Source: Rhizobium mongolense subsp. loessense (lineage in GTDB: Bacteria > Pseudomonadota > Alphaproteobacteria > Rhizobiales > Rhizobiaceae). From it: 64,000 nucleotides of DNA. Numbering within the stretch: position 1 is the first letter of the stretch; the number at the start of each line of letters is the position of its first letter. The DNA lies in assembly GCF_900099775.1 (NCBI RefSeq), contig NZ_FMTM01000004.1:124001-188000 (forward strand). The letters are read 5' to 3'. Below the pieces are notes generated by a model. The model searched no databases, was not told the origin of the DNA, and was given only the letters and a program-made list of their open reading frames with translations. The translations under genes and the position numbers were made by a program. Positions 9,029 through 17,116 of this stretch are shown piece after piece.

Positions 9029-9277
9029 GGGGAACAGGCGGAGATCGGTATCGACGACCTACGCTCCGAAAAGATCATCGCCTTCAATCGCCAGAACCTC
9101 TCCTATACCGAGCGGTACTTCAACGAGAAGTTCGACGAATACGATCTGACCCGCAACATCGCCTATAGCTGCGATGATACCTATTCGCTGGTATCGCTGG
9201 TCTCCGCGGGCCTTGGCATCGGCTTTGCGCCGGAATGGGTTCAGGACCTGCCGAACCGGACCGCAGTTCCGATATAG
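9029..9277 (+). pseudogene. LysR-type regulator, C-terminal remnant
   Basis: A frame without a start codon encodes GEQAEIGIDDLRSEKIIAF, a central part, and YSLVSLVSAGLGIGFAPEW followed by VQDLPNR, ending at TAG 9275-9277. This is the last third of a LysR substrate-binding domain; the AGLGIGFAPEW segment is especially typical. The DNA-binding half is absent, since the minus-strand XRE gene occupies the upstream DNA. It is therefore a truncated relic, and the final residues may also be lost. Confidence 0.7.
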
Positions 9278-9287
9278 GTGCCACATC

Positions 9288-9932
9288 ATGAAGGACTTAG
9301 AGATGCAGGACGAAGCCTCAGCGCTTTTGGAAACCTTGGTCTTTACCTTGGGGGTCATCACCAACAGCAATGCTGAAGATCGGCGCCGGATCGCAGAGGC
9401 CTATCACGAGGCGCAGCGCATGGTGGCCACGATTGAACTTGAAAGCGGCTCGGCCCGCCATCGAATCATTGCCTGCCTCGAACGCTTTAACGCCTATAAA
9501 GCCGAGGACGACGTCGTAGCTGCCGGCTGGATGCTCACTGCCATTCAAGAACGGATAGGCGAGTGTGACCTCACGGATTGGAAATCGTCGCAGAACAGGC
9601 CGTGCAGCTGCTTTTGGCCCCGCGAAACGAGCTGCATTAGTGCAAAGCGGGGCGCGCCGAGGTGCGACACAGGACCGCCCAAATCGTATCTTTCCCAAAT
9701 GTACTTGAGGGTGGTCGGTGTGGAAAATCATGATAGCGTTGTTATGGGATGGGAGGTCCTAACCGATGAAGAGGCCATTGAAGCTGCGATCGACAAACAC
9801 GGCAAAGACCCGACGACGTCAGTTGCGTATTGCGCGTTCGAGGCGTCCGGCAGTCGAGACGGACCCGAGTATCGGTTTTGGTTGAATCTGTTTTTGAAGC
9901 TTGTCAAAGAGGCTCATGTCGGATGGGCGTAG
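9288..9932 (+). CDS. Hypothetical protein
   Basis: The 214-residue frame from ATG 9288 is not recognised. The first part (about residues 1-90) is charged and helical (ALLETLVFTLGVITNSNAED, then RIIACLERFNAYKAEDD). The middle (about 98-135) is Cys- and Pro-rich and looks non-native, while the last 75 residues (MYLRVVGVENHDSVVMGWEV and on) again look like protein and could be a separate gene starting at 9699. The whole could be two small genes joined by a deletion. It lies in a region of gene remnants, so expression is doubtful. Confidence 0.4.
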   Translation: MKDLEMQDEASALLETLVFTLGVITNSNAEDRRRIAEAYHEAQRMVATIELESGSARHRIIACLERFNAYKAEDDVVAAGWMLTAIQERIGECDLTDWKSSQNRPCSCFWPRETSCISAKRGAPRCDTGPPKSYLSQMYLRVVGVENHDSVVMGWEVLTDEEAIEAAIDKHGKDPTTSVAYCAFEASGSRDGPEYRFWLNLFLKLVKEAHVGWA

Positions 9933-10551
9933 GGGACCCTTGTCGCCTGGCAGTTAAACGTGAGAATGCGGCTGTTTCGGCCAGGTTTGGCATTTAAAAG
10001 GTTAGAATCCGAGCGAGCGGATTCTCAAATTGACTGCAATTTTGAAGACGCCACTGATTGGCATGGCCGTGATCTCGTCGATTGCGTTGCTGAATCGCGC
10101 CTCGTCCTATATGGCCCCGCAGCATTTGGAGTATCTCCGGTCCGGCCCGCTCGACGATGGCTACTCCGGCAAGCAGACATGGTCGAAGGTGAAGCGGCAG
10201 GATCGGACTTGCCGGTGTAGGCAGGTTCCTCCTTCCGAAGCGACGACACTATCGAGATCTGGAATGATTGCACGAGCACCCTGAATCGCACGGTTCGTAG
10301 CCTCAGGGAAGGGGTCTCGGCACGCGTCGCATCAGCAAAAGGCGTGCGATTTCGGCCGGTGATGTCCATGTTCTGTCGAGGGCCGTTCTCCTATGAGCGG
10401 ACATCAATCACACGCCTCACGACCCGCAAGCGTTGTCGGACGTGGTCAGCATCAGGGTCGTAGCGGCGGACAGTAGCCCATCCAAGAAACAGAAGAAGCC
10501 CCCTGCACGACCCTGACCGCAATGGGAGGTCGAATTCCAGAAGTGCAAAGA
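9933..10551. other. Gene-poor region
   Basis: About 620 bases without a supported gene. Short open frames on both strands (for example 10025-10369 minus and 9960-10220 plus) lack ribosome binding sites and resemble no family known to me. Sequence is mixed in composition, consistent with decayed DNA between remnants. Confidence 0.4.
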
Positions 10552-10554
10552 TGA

Positions 10555-10740
10555 GAACAATTTGCTGCAGTCAGTGTCATTCAATTAATCGCCGCCGAGG
10601 CTTCGGCTCATGCTCAATCGAACGAAGAACGCACTCCGGCACCCACCGGGGCAAAAGTCGAATTCCTGGACATCAAGAACAATCAGAAGATTCCTCGCGG
10701 CACCACCATCCACTTCGGTCTGACGAAAATGGGGATCGCC
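10555..10740 (+). pseudogene. DUF4399-domain protein, truncated remnant
   Basis: One frame reads a hydrophobic start (AAVSVIQLIAAEASAHAQ, signal-peptide-like), then APTGAKVEFLDIKNNQKIPR and TTIHFGLTKMGIA. The segment KVEFLDI...HFGL..MGIA is the start of the periplasmic DUF4399 domain. The following APAG and HHHLLID motifs are missing; from about 10740 the frame runs into unrelated sequence. A stop at 10552 precedes the frame, so the start is also damaged or displaced by a frameshift from ATG 10551. Non-functional. Confidence 0.55.
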
Positions 10741-11002
10741 GACCGGTACGGGGCACTGATGGCCGGGGCGCGAAAGATCAAATCTTACCTTTATCGTTCA
10801 CAGACGCTTCAGCATTTCCGAGGACCAGATGCGGTTAACTGCTGGAATCGTTTTGTAATTTCGGATCTCGCTCTATCTGCGACTGTAGTGAAAGGCAGTG
10901 CCCCGCCCTGGGATCTCGCCTTTCATCAACAGGAAACGCGCGCTTCCATTGGTTTTCATTGCCGGGCATTGGCTTCGGCAGGAGATAAGTCAGGAGGTTG
11001 AA

Positions 11003-11611
11003 ATGAGCGACTACAAGTCGACCCTTGCCGTCTTGGCCATCGGCTGCACGGCTCTCATCGCGCCGCTTCACGCAAACGCATTGGACATCGGCGGCAAGAA
11101 CGGAATTGGCGTCAACGGCAGCAGCAGTGGTCTGAACGCCTCTGTCGGAGGCGCCAATGGAGTTAACGCCAGTGTAGGCCGCAGTTCGAGGGGCGGCCTC
11201 GGAGTGGACGCATCGGTTGGGGGCTCCAACGGGATCAACAGCAGCACATCCGTGAGCCGTCGCAGACCCGCCCTCGACGTCAGCACAACCGCCAGCATCG
11301 GCGGATCGAACGGCGTCAACGCTGATGTCGATGCGAGCATCGGAGGCTCGCGCCTGGCCACCGCAGCAGCAAGGGTTGGAGTTTCGGAAGATGCTCCTGT
11401 CCAATCCACTCTCGGGACGCTTTCGGAAGGCGCTGCGGTCACGAGTGGTGTGGGGGCGGGCAGTATTCCTCGCAGCACGTCCCTGGCCTTAAGCGAGATG
11501 TCTACGGCAGATAAAGCCAAGGCAAAATTGCGCTGCAAGGACGTCCTGAGCTCGGGTGGATTCGACGCGAGCCTTGTCAAGCTCTGCAAAATGGTCGTCG
11601 CGATGCGCTAG
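11003..11611 (+). CDS. Secreted glycine/asparagine-rich repeat protein
   Basis: The 202-residue protein has a strong ribosome binding site (CAGGAGG, 6 bases before ATG 11003) and a signal peptide ending about ANALDIGG. The middle consists of imperfect repeats of the type GGxNGVNASVG (about residues 27-120; four to five copies separated by Arg/Ser-rich spacers). This is followed by a Ser/Thr-rich linker and a C-terminal part with two cysteines (KLRCKDVLSSGGFDASLVKLCK) that could form a disulfide. It is probably exported to the periplasm or surface. Function unknown. The frame is clean although its surroundings are decayed. Confidence 0.7.
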   Translation: MSDYKSTLAVLAIGCTALIAPLHANALDIGGKNGIGVNGSSSGLNASVGGANGVNASVGRSSRGGLGVDASVGGSNGINSSTSVSRRRPALDVSTTASIGGSNGVNADVDASIGGSRLATAAARVGVSEDAPVQSTLGTLSEGAAVTSGVGAGSIPRSTSLALSEMSTADKAKAKLRCKDVLSSGGFDASLVKLCKMVVAMR

Positions 11612-11730
11612 CTGATCGCGCGCTCTCCGTTCCAACATCCTGATCGAGATTCCCGGTGCTTCGGCGTTTCCGACCGTCCGGGAATCCCATCGCTTGTCTG
11701 ATCCGCAAAGGTGTCACCGAGCCTTTCGCG

Positions 11731-12290
11731 TCAATAGGTCAGGGTGACAACTACGGTATCGGTGTAGGTGCCGGGGTTGGGTGTGTCCTGCGGAGGCACG
11801 CGGCCATAGACGGTCAAGACTTGAGCCTCGCCGGATCCGGTTCCCGCAACCGTACTGCCCGGTGTTGTCGCATCTCCCCACGGCTGCGAGCGAGCTACAT
11901 CCTTGTAGAGGCCGTAGGTGACCGTTTCGGCTCCTCTCGACATCTTGCGCGCCATCGGTGCCGAGTTCGTGGTGCCGCCGTTCAAGGAGATCGTATAGGT
12001 CGTTCCTGGCGTGCAGGTCGCCGTTATGGAGCCGGTGGCATCGACATTGGCGTTTAGGATACGCTTGGTGCTGACGTCGATATTCTCCACGGCGACAAGA
12101 CAGTTCGCAGCAACGTTTGCATTGACGCTGAATGACGTCGTGGCCGAAGTTCCCTGGGCTGCATTGCAGTTGCTGTTGGTGGTGTAGCGATATCGGAAAG
12201 GAGCGTGGCTTCCGGAAAAATTAGTTCCAGTCGTAGCCGCTGGCTGGCTGCCCAATACCGCCCCGTAGACGGTAAAATCCAGTCGTGGCG
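11731..12290 (-). pseudogene. Spore coat protein U (SCPU)-family secreted protein, N-terminally truncated
   Basis: The C-terminal SCPU domain is complete: SFSVNANVAANCLV, GSITATCTPGTTYTISLNGG, ETVTYGLYKDVARSQPWGD and TVYGRVPPQDTPNPGTYTDT followed by VVVTLTY. Before it stands the tail of another SCPU-like domain (TVYGAVLGSQPAATTGTNFS). In such proteins two SCPU domains in tandem follow a signal peptide. Here the first domain is cut at about 12280 and no signal peptide or ribosome binding site precedes, so ATG 12315 is unlikely to be real. SCPU proteins are secreted chaperone-usher-type pilins (Csu-like). No usher or chaperone gene is adjacent. Confidence 0.75.
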
Positions 12291-12674
12291 GCAGGCGTCC
12301 ATTCCCACAAGGCAAGGCGAACTCAACTATTGCTGACCACCAATGCGGGACAGATTGATCCGCATTTCCGCCGATCCAACACCTTGGCCTTGCTCAGAGC
12401 TTTGGGCGCTCTCTCCCTCGATGGCTGTCGCAAGGACCGGGGACGATCGGACCCCACCAATCGGGCCGAAATGAAATGGAGGGCGGCCGGAAGGAACTTT
12501 GTTGCCGCGCGAGGAATGGCGGCGCCGCCGCCAGGAGCAGAAAGTTTCCGATGGCCGTTGCGGGAGGACGATCGAGGCGAAGCCGCTCTCCGGTCAGACA
12601 TGCCTCATCGAGCCCGCGAATGGAGCGCCGCTAACAACCGGCTAAGGGACGTGGCAATGGCGGCCACTCCGGCT
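12291..12674. other. Gene-poor region between SCPU remnant and Fic gene
   Basis: Nothing recognisable. Open frames here are by-products of GC-rich sequence. The truncation point of the SCPU gene lies at the left end, so part of this DNA is probably foreign to that gene. Confidence 0.4.
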
Positions 12675-13730
12675 TTAGTTCAGGCCGTACCAGGTCCCGC
12701 GACCCGCTCCATGAAGGGTCAGATGCCCCTGCTCGGTCAACGCCCGAAGATGATCCTTGACGGTGTTGCGGCTTGCGCCTGTGGCCTTGGCCGCGTCCAT
12801 CACCGTAACGCGCCCGCGCTCACGCGCCAGTTCGAGGATCGCAACCGACAACTCCGGCAGGTCGCCCAGCAGGATGCGTTCACGCTCGATTTTGCGCTCG
12901 AGCCGCTGCTTCTGGCGCTGCAGGCTCCGGAGGAAAAACTCGACCCACGGATTCCAGTCCTGTTGCTCTGTCCGGATCGTGCCCTGCGTTCGACGAAGCG
13001 CGAGGTAATAGGCTTCCTTGTTCTGCTCGACAACGCTTTCGAGAGAGCTGTATGGCACGTAGGTATAGCCCGCCCGCAGTAGCAGCAGAGTGGTCAAGGC
13101 TCGCGACAGGCGGCCATTGCCGTCCTGGAAAGGATGGATTTCCAGAAAGACCACCACGAAGACAGCGACGATGAGCAGAGGGTGAAACGTCCCATCCCTT
13201 TCCTGGTCCTGTTGCCAGGACACTAGCTCCGACATACGGCCAGGCGTATCGAAGGGGGACGCCGTCGCGAAGACGGTTCCCAGGCTTCGTCCATCTTCGT
13301 CGAAGGCTTCGACGTTGTTGGCAAGGGTTTTCCAGTTTCCCCTATGTCGCTCATCCTTGGTCGAGTGAGCGAGCAGATCGCGATGGAGTTGGCGTATGTG
13401 ATTTTCGTCAAGCGGGATGGCGTCGAAGGCGGAGAAGATCATTTCCATCACCTCGGCATAGCCTGCGACCTCCTGTTCGTCTCGGCTGGTGAACGAGCCG
13501 ATTCGGAGGTTCGAGAGCAGCCTTTCGACTTCGCGGTCGCTCAGTTTTGCGCCCTCGATACGGGTCGAAGAGCCGATGCTTTCGATCGTCGCCACCCGCC
13601 GCAAGCTGGAGAGCCTGTCTGGCGCGATACGACCGAGCGCTCGCCACGCACCTTTGAATTCGTCGATCTCGGCGATCAACGATAGGATCTCAGGCGTGAT
13701 ACGCAATTTCGCGAGATCAAGGACCGTCAT
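12675..13730 (-). CDS. Fic-domain protein with N-terminal inhibitory helix and C-terminal winged helix
   Basis: The 351-residue protein has the Fic core HPFQDGNGR at 199-207; the His, acidic residue and Arg needed for transfer of AMP or another phosphate-linked group are all present. An (S/T)xxxE(G/N) inhibitory helix, S55-TRI-E59-G60, lies N-terminal, as in class II Fic proteins, where its Glu blocks productive ATP binding. The last 60 residues (VTVMDAAKATGASRNTVKDH and on) form a winged helix-turn-helix that probably binds DNA. Class II Fic proteins AMPylate themselves or targets. The winged helix and the repeats just upstream suggest self-repression. No antitoxin gene is adjacent. Confidence 0.9.
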   Translation of the reverse strand: MTVLDLAKLRITPEILSLIAEIDEFKGAWRALGRIAPDRLSSLRRVATIESIGSSTRIEGAKLSDREVERLLSNLRIGSFTSRDEQEVAGYAEVMEMIFSAFDAIPLDENHIRQLHRDLLAHSTKDERHRGNWKTLANNVEAFDEDGRSLGTVFATASPFDTPGRMSELVSWQQDQERDGTFHPLLIVAVFVVVFLEIHPFQDGNGRLSRALTTLLLLRAGYTYVPYSSLESVVEQNKEAYYLALRRTQGTIRTEQQDWNPWVEFFLRSLQRQKQRLERKIERERILLGDLPELSVAILELARERGRVTVMDAAKATGASRNTVKDHLRALTEQGHLTLHGAGRGTWYGLN

Positions 13731-13814
13731 CCATTATCCCATCCGTTTCCATCCGAATGGGATATGACACAACGGGCTCCATTCTTCCATCCATTTTCAT
13801 CCAATAAGGAAGAA
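13728..13814 (-). promoter_or_regulatory. Repeated operator-like sites in the fic promoter
   Basis: Two imperfect inverted repeats lie directly upstream of the fic ATG. TATCCCAT (13735-13742) pairs with ATGGGATA (13757-13764), and TTCTTCC (13782-13788) pairs with GGAAGAA (13808-13814). The inner parts also form a direct repeat, CCATCCgTTTcCATCC and CCATCCaTTTtCATCC, spaced 48 bases. The first site overlaps the likely leader and ribosome binding site. Binding by the Fic protein's winged helix is inferred. Confidence 0.5.
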
Positions 13815-14152
13815 CGGCGGAAAAAAGTCAGAGCGGACATCGGGAATCCGGCCTTGGGTGGTCGCAAAAATGCTCGTGTTGGCTGCTCATCGATCGACGG
13901 TCGATCAACGCTTCGCCATCTCGCTGTCCAGCCGAGTTAAATGCCTTCAGCCTCACATTAAGAACTGCGACAACGCCGACAGGTCGGCCTTGACGGGGAA
14001 GCACTCTTGAATGCCTTTCTTTAAGAATTGAGGCCGTCCATCAAAAGTTCTTCTGACCCCATCGTGCAGGTCATCGTGTTACGGAGAATTCAGCCGAACG
14101 CGGTCCGATTTGTCCGGATCGTGATGAGGCAATTCGAATATCGAGTGTGCTT
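13815..14152. other. Intergenic region upstream of the biotin carrier gene
   Basis: About 340 bases that must hold the promoter of the large catabolic operon beginning at 14153. TTAAGAA occurs twice, near 13958 and 14019. I do not recognise a clear -35/-10 pair, sigma-54 box or regulator site. Confidence 0.4.
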
Positions 14153-14596
14153 ATGGACCTGTCTAAGATAGAGACGCTAATCGCTTTTGTCGGGCGATCG
14201 AACATTAGCGAGCTGACGGTGACGGAAAAAGGCGTCACGGTCCGGATCTTCCGGACGCCCGATCGGGCAGCATCACAGGGCGCGGCGCAAGCGCAAAAGG
14301 CGGCAGCAGTTGGTTCCATCGAGTCGGCTCGCGATGCGTCTTCGGCAACTGCCGAGACCTCGGCCTTCCCCGTGAAGGCACCTGTCTTCGGCGTCCTGCA
14401 TCGGGCGCCTGCACCAGGCCAGGAGCCGTTCGTCAAGGTCGGCGACATGGTGGAGGAAGGACAAACCCTTTTCATCATCGAAGCGATGAAGGTCTTCAAC
14501 AAAATTGGCGCGCCGCATGCCGGCCGCATTGCGCGACTGACCGAAGTCGACGGCGGAGAAGTCGAGACGGGCGACGTGCTGGCGGAGATAGCGTAA
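14153..14596 (+). CDS. Biotin carboxyl carrier protein (AccB-like)
   Basis: The 147-residue protein has an N-terminal docking-like region (residues 1-38), an Ala/Ser-rich linker, and a C-terminal biotinyl domain with the canonical EAMKV motif, Lys113 being the biotin acceptor. VKAPVFGVLHRAPAPGQEPF includes the thumb region seen in AccB proteins. It carries CO2 between a biotin carboxylase and a carboxyltransferase. The gene heads an operon with accC-, pxpB-, pxpC- and pxpA-like genes and overlaps the next gene in TAATG. No AccA/AccD partners are present, so the likely acceptor site is on the Pxp proteins. ATG 14153 is preferred to GTG 14147 because of the spacing from GAG. Confidence 0.9.
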   Translation: MDLSKIETLIAFVGRSNISELTVTEKGVTVRIFRTPDRAASQGAAQAQKAAAVGSIESARDASSATAETSAFPVKAPVFGVLHRAPAPGQEPFVKVGDMVEEGQTLFIIEAMKVFNKIGAPHAGRIARLTEVDGGEVETGDVLAEIA

Positions 14597-15987
14597 TGGC
14601 CGAGCCTCTCGATGACACTCCATCGCCAAAGCAACGATTTGATACGGTTCTGATCGCCAATCGGGGCGAGATCGCCGCACGGATCCAGCGCGCCTGCCGT
14701 GAACTCGGCCTAAAGACTGTGGCCATCTGTTCCGAGGCAGACAGGCAGGCGCTTTACGGCGAGACTGCCGAGAGCTTTCTATGCATAGGTCCTGCGAATG
14801 CGGCCAAGAGCTATCTCAATCAGGATGCGATCCTCCTGGCAGCGCGTCTGACCGGCGCGGGGGCCATCCATCCGGGCTATGGCTTCCTGTCGGAAAGCGC
14901 TGCGTTCTCCGAAGCTATCGAAAAGGCGGGCTATGTTTTCATCGGTCCGGAAGCTTCATCGATTGCCACCATGGGCGACAAGATATCGGCCAAGCGGGCG
15001 ATGATCGCCGCCGGCGTGCCGTGCGTGCCCGGTCCGGATGCGTCGCTTCCCGACGATCCCGCTTCCATCGAGCGCATCGCGCAGGAGATCGGGTATCCCG
15101 TGATCATCAAGGCCGCCGGCGGCGGAGGCGGAAGAGGCATGCGCGTCGTACCGGAGGCCTGCTCGCTGCACCAGGCGATCACCTTGACCCGGGAGGAAGC
15201 CCGTCAGGCCTTCGGATCCCCAGTGCTCTACATGGAGAAGTTCCTCCAGCATCCGCGCCATATCGAGATACAGGTGCTTTGCGACACCCATGGCAATGCC
15301 GTCTGGCTCGGGCACCGCGATTGTTCGATGCAGCGCCGTCACCAGAAGGTGGTGGAGGAGGCGCCGGCGCCAGGGATTTCGCCGGATGCGATCCGGCCTG
15401 TCGGGATGGCTTGCGCGCAAGCCTGTCGGCAGATCGGCTACCGAGGTGTGGGAACCTTCGAATTCCTCTACGAAAATGGCGCCTTTTATTTCATCGAGAT
15501 GAATACGCGCCTGCAGGTGGAACATCCGGTCACAGAAATGACCAGCGGCATCGATATCGTCCATGCCCAGATAAGGATTGCGCAGGGTGAACCCCTAGAT
15601 TTGCTTCAGAACGACGTGAGATGCGAGGGGCATTCCTTCGAATGCCGCATCAACGCCGAGGATCCCGATAGCTTCCTGCCCTCGGCCGGCATTATCGCTG
15701 ATCTCGCGCTGCCTGAGGGACCGGGCATTCGCGTCGACACCCATATCCATGCCGGCTACCGGGTTTCGCCCTATTACGACTCATTGATCGCCAAACTCAT
15801 CGTCCATGCGCCGATCCGGGCGGAAGCAATGGCGAAAATGCGAGAGGCGCTGGCTGCCACACGCGTGGAAGGGATCGCTACCAACCTTCCACTCCTGCGC
15901 GCGCTGTTCGAGGACGAAGCCTTCGTCCATGGCGAGACGGATATCCATTATCTCGAGCAATGGCTCAAGCAGCGGAGGGCGGCATGA
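14596..15987 (+). CDS. Biotin carboxylase (AccC-like)
   Basis: The 463-residue protein is a full-length biotin carboxylase: the N-terminal domain (VLIANRGEIAARIQRACREL), the ATP-grasp glycine loop KAAGGGGGRGMRVV, EKFLQHPRHIEIQVL, the HRDCSMQRRHQKVVEEAP segment, and the catalytic EMNTRLQVEHPVTEM. It uses ATP and bicarbonate to carboxylate biotin on the carrier protein encoded upstream. It overlaps that gene by one base and the following gene in ATGA, implying strict co-translation. Fatty-acid AccC is normally encoded with accB alone; here it is fixed in a pxp catabolic operon, which argues for a dedicated enzyme. Confidence 0.92.
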   Translation: MAEPLDDTPSPKQRFDTVLIANRGEIAARIQRACRELGLKTVAICSEADRQALYGETAESFLCIGPANAAKSYLNQDAILLAARLTGAGAIHPGYGFLSESAAFSEAIEKAGYVFIGPEASSIATMGDKISAKRAMIAAGVPCVPGPDASLPDDPASIERIAQEIGYPVIIKAAGGGGGRGMRVVPEACSLHQAITLTREEARQAFGSPVLYMEKFLQHPRHIEIQVLCDTHGNAVWLGHRDCSMQRRHQKVVEEAPAPGISPDAIRPVGMACAQACRQIGYRGVGTFEFLYENGAFYFIEMNTRLQVEHPVTEMTSGIDIVHAQIRIAQGEPLDLLQNDVRCEGHSFECRINAEDPDSFLPSAGIIADLALPEGPGIRVDTHIHAGYRVSPYYDSLIAKLIVHAPIRAEAMAKMREALAATRVEGIATNLPLLRALFEDEAFVHGETDIHYLEQWLKQRRAA

Positions 15988-16412
15988 GCGCGATCGACTT
16001 CAGCGATCCTGCGACCATTGCAGTCCTGGCGCACGCGCTGACGGCAGCCGGCGTGGACGGCCTGGAAATCTCCAGGCCGGACGGACAGCTGCGCATCGTC
16101 GTTTCGAAGGAAGTGGGTACCCAAGTCGCCCTGACAGGAACCGCGCAGCCGGGTTTGATGGCGGCACTGTCAGCGATCGTGAAGGCGCCGATGGCGGGCC
16201 GCTTCTGCGTCTCGCATCCCGCAGTACCGGTCGACGTCAGACAACTGCCGCATGAGGTTTCCGACAAGGACGTGATCGGTTTCATCCGCATCGGTTCCGT
16301 CCTGCTTCCCATTACCGCTGGACGGTCTGGTTTGCTGACCAGGCTGCTGGCAGAGCGCGATGCCCTGGTCGGATTCGGTGAGCCCCTGTTTGAAATCGAG
16401 CAGCAACCATGA
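15984..16412 (+). CDS. Biotinyl-domain homologue lacking the biotin lysine
   Basis: This 142-residue protein aligns along its whole length with the carrier protein encoded 1.4 kb upstream: an N-terminal docking-like part (IAVLAHALTAAGVDGLEISR), a linker, and a biotinyl-type domain (IVKAPMAGRF, then ITAGRSGLLTRLLAERDALV and GEPLFEIEQ). Where the carrier has EAMKV this protein has RIGSV, so the biotin Lys is replaced by Ser105. It should not be biotinylated and is probably structural or regulatory within the carboxylase complex. It overlaps accC and pxpB by ATGA at both ends, so stoichiometric production is likely. Confidence 0.8.
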   Translation: MSAIDFSDPATIAVLAHALTAAGVDGLEISRPDGQLRIVVSKEVGTQVALTGTAQPGLMAALSAIVKAPMAGRFCVSHPAVPVDVRQLPHEVSDKDVIGFIRIGSVLLPITAGRSGLLTRLLAERDALVGFGEPLFEIEQQP

Positions 16413-17116
16413 TTGCCACTTTGAACATCCTTGCGCCACAATGCGAAATCGTCCCGGCCACCAAAGGCCGGGCGCGGGTCTCCTTCATTGGAGCGCGATC
16501 CTTCCTGCTTGAAACCTCAGGGGATTTCGATCTTCCCTCCCAGCGATGGATCTGGGCCCTGTGGCAAACGGTAAAGGGTTGGGTGGACATCGCAGAAGTG
16601 ATACCCGGCATGACCAATCTGCTGGCTATCTGCAAGGAGACGCCCGAGGATCCCGAAATCGTCGTCAGCCGATTGCTGGAGGCATGGGATAACGCCCAAA
16701 GCATCGATCTGGCAGGGAAGACTATCGAAATTACGGTCCACTACGGCGGGCCATATGCGACCGATCTTCCCGCCCTGTGCGAGCTTTCCGGACTAAGCGA
16801 CCGGGAGGTCGTACGCATCCACTATGAAGCGACCTATCGCGTATTCGCCCTGGGCAGCGCCCCGGGCTTTGGCTATCTGCATGGCCTCGATCCCCGGATA
16901 TACATGCCCAGAAAGACAGTCCCATCGCTGAGGATGGAGAAAGGCTGCGTGACGATTGGCGGCATGCAGACGGGCGTTGCGATGCTGACCGGACCGAATG
17001 GATGGAACTCCATAGGCTACGCGGAACTGCAGATGTTCGATCCGGCTTCCTCGATACCTGCCCTGATGGCGCCGGGCGATACCGTGCGCTTCGTGCCGGC
17101 AAGGATCGAGCTATGA
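16409..17116 (+). CDS. pxpB: 5-oxoprolinase subunit B / KipI / AHS1-family protein
   Basis: A 235-residue protein with the family core GSAPGFGYLHGLDPRIYMPR and VTIGGMQTGVAMLTGPNGWN, the cyclophilin-like AHS1 (allophanate hydrolase subunit 1) domain. PxpB with PxpC and PxpA forms the ATP-dependent prokaryotic 5-oxoprolinase. The same AHS1/AHS2 module forms the carboxyltransferase part of urea carboxylase. Start and stop overlap the neighbours in ATGA. The reading FGYLHGLDP in place of the common FPYLGGLD is minor. Confidence 0.88.
   Translation: MIATLNILAPQCEIVPATKGRARVSFIGARSFLLETSGDFDLPSQRWIWALWQTVKGWVDIAEVIPGMTNLLAICKETPEDPEIVVSRLLEAWDNAQSIDLAGKTIEITVHYGGPYATDLPALCELSGLSDREVVRIHYEATYRVFALGSAPGFGYLHGLDPRIYMPRKTVPSLRMEKGCVTIGGMQTGVAMLTGPNGWNSIGYAELQMFDPASSIPALMAPGDTVRFVPARIEL

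Noticed and set aside
11100..11360. Tandem repeats that could suggest a CRISPR or satellite array
   Set aside because: Units are imperfect, in frame and encode the glycine/asparagine repeat of a secreted protein; no constant-length spacers.
14153..15987. Reading accB-accC here as the fatty-acid acetyl-CoA carboxylase genes
   Set aside because: Both are fused by overlap to the pxp genes, and no housekeeping neighbours are present; a dedicated catabolic carboxylase fits better.
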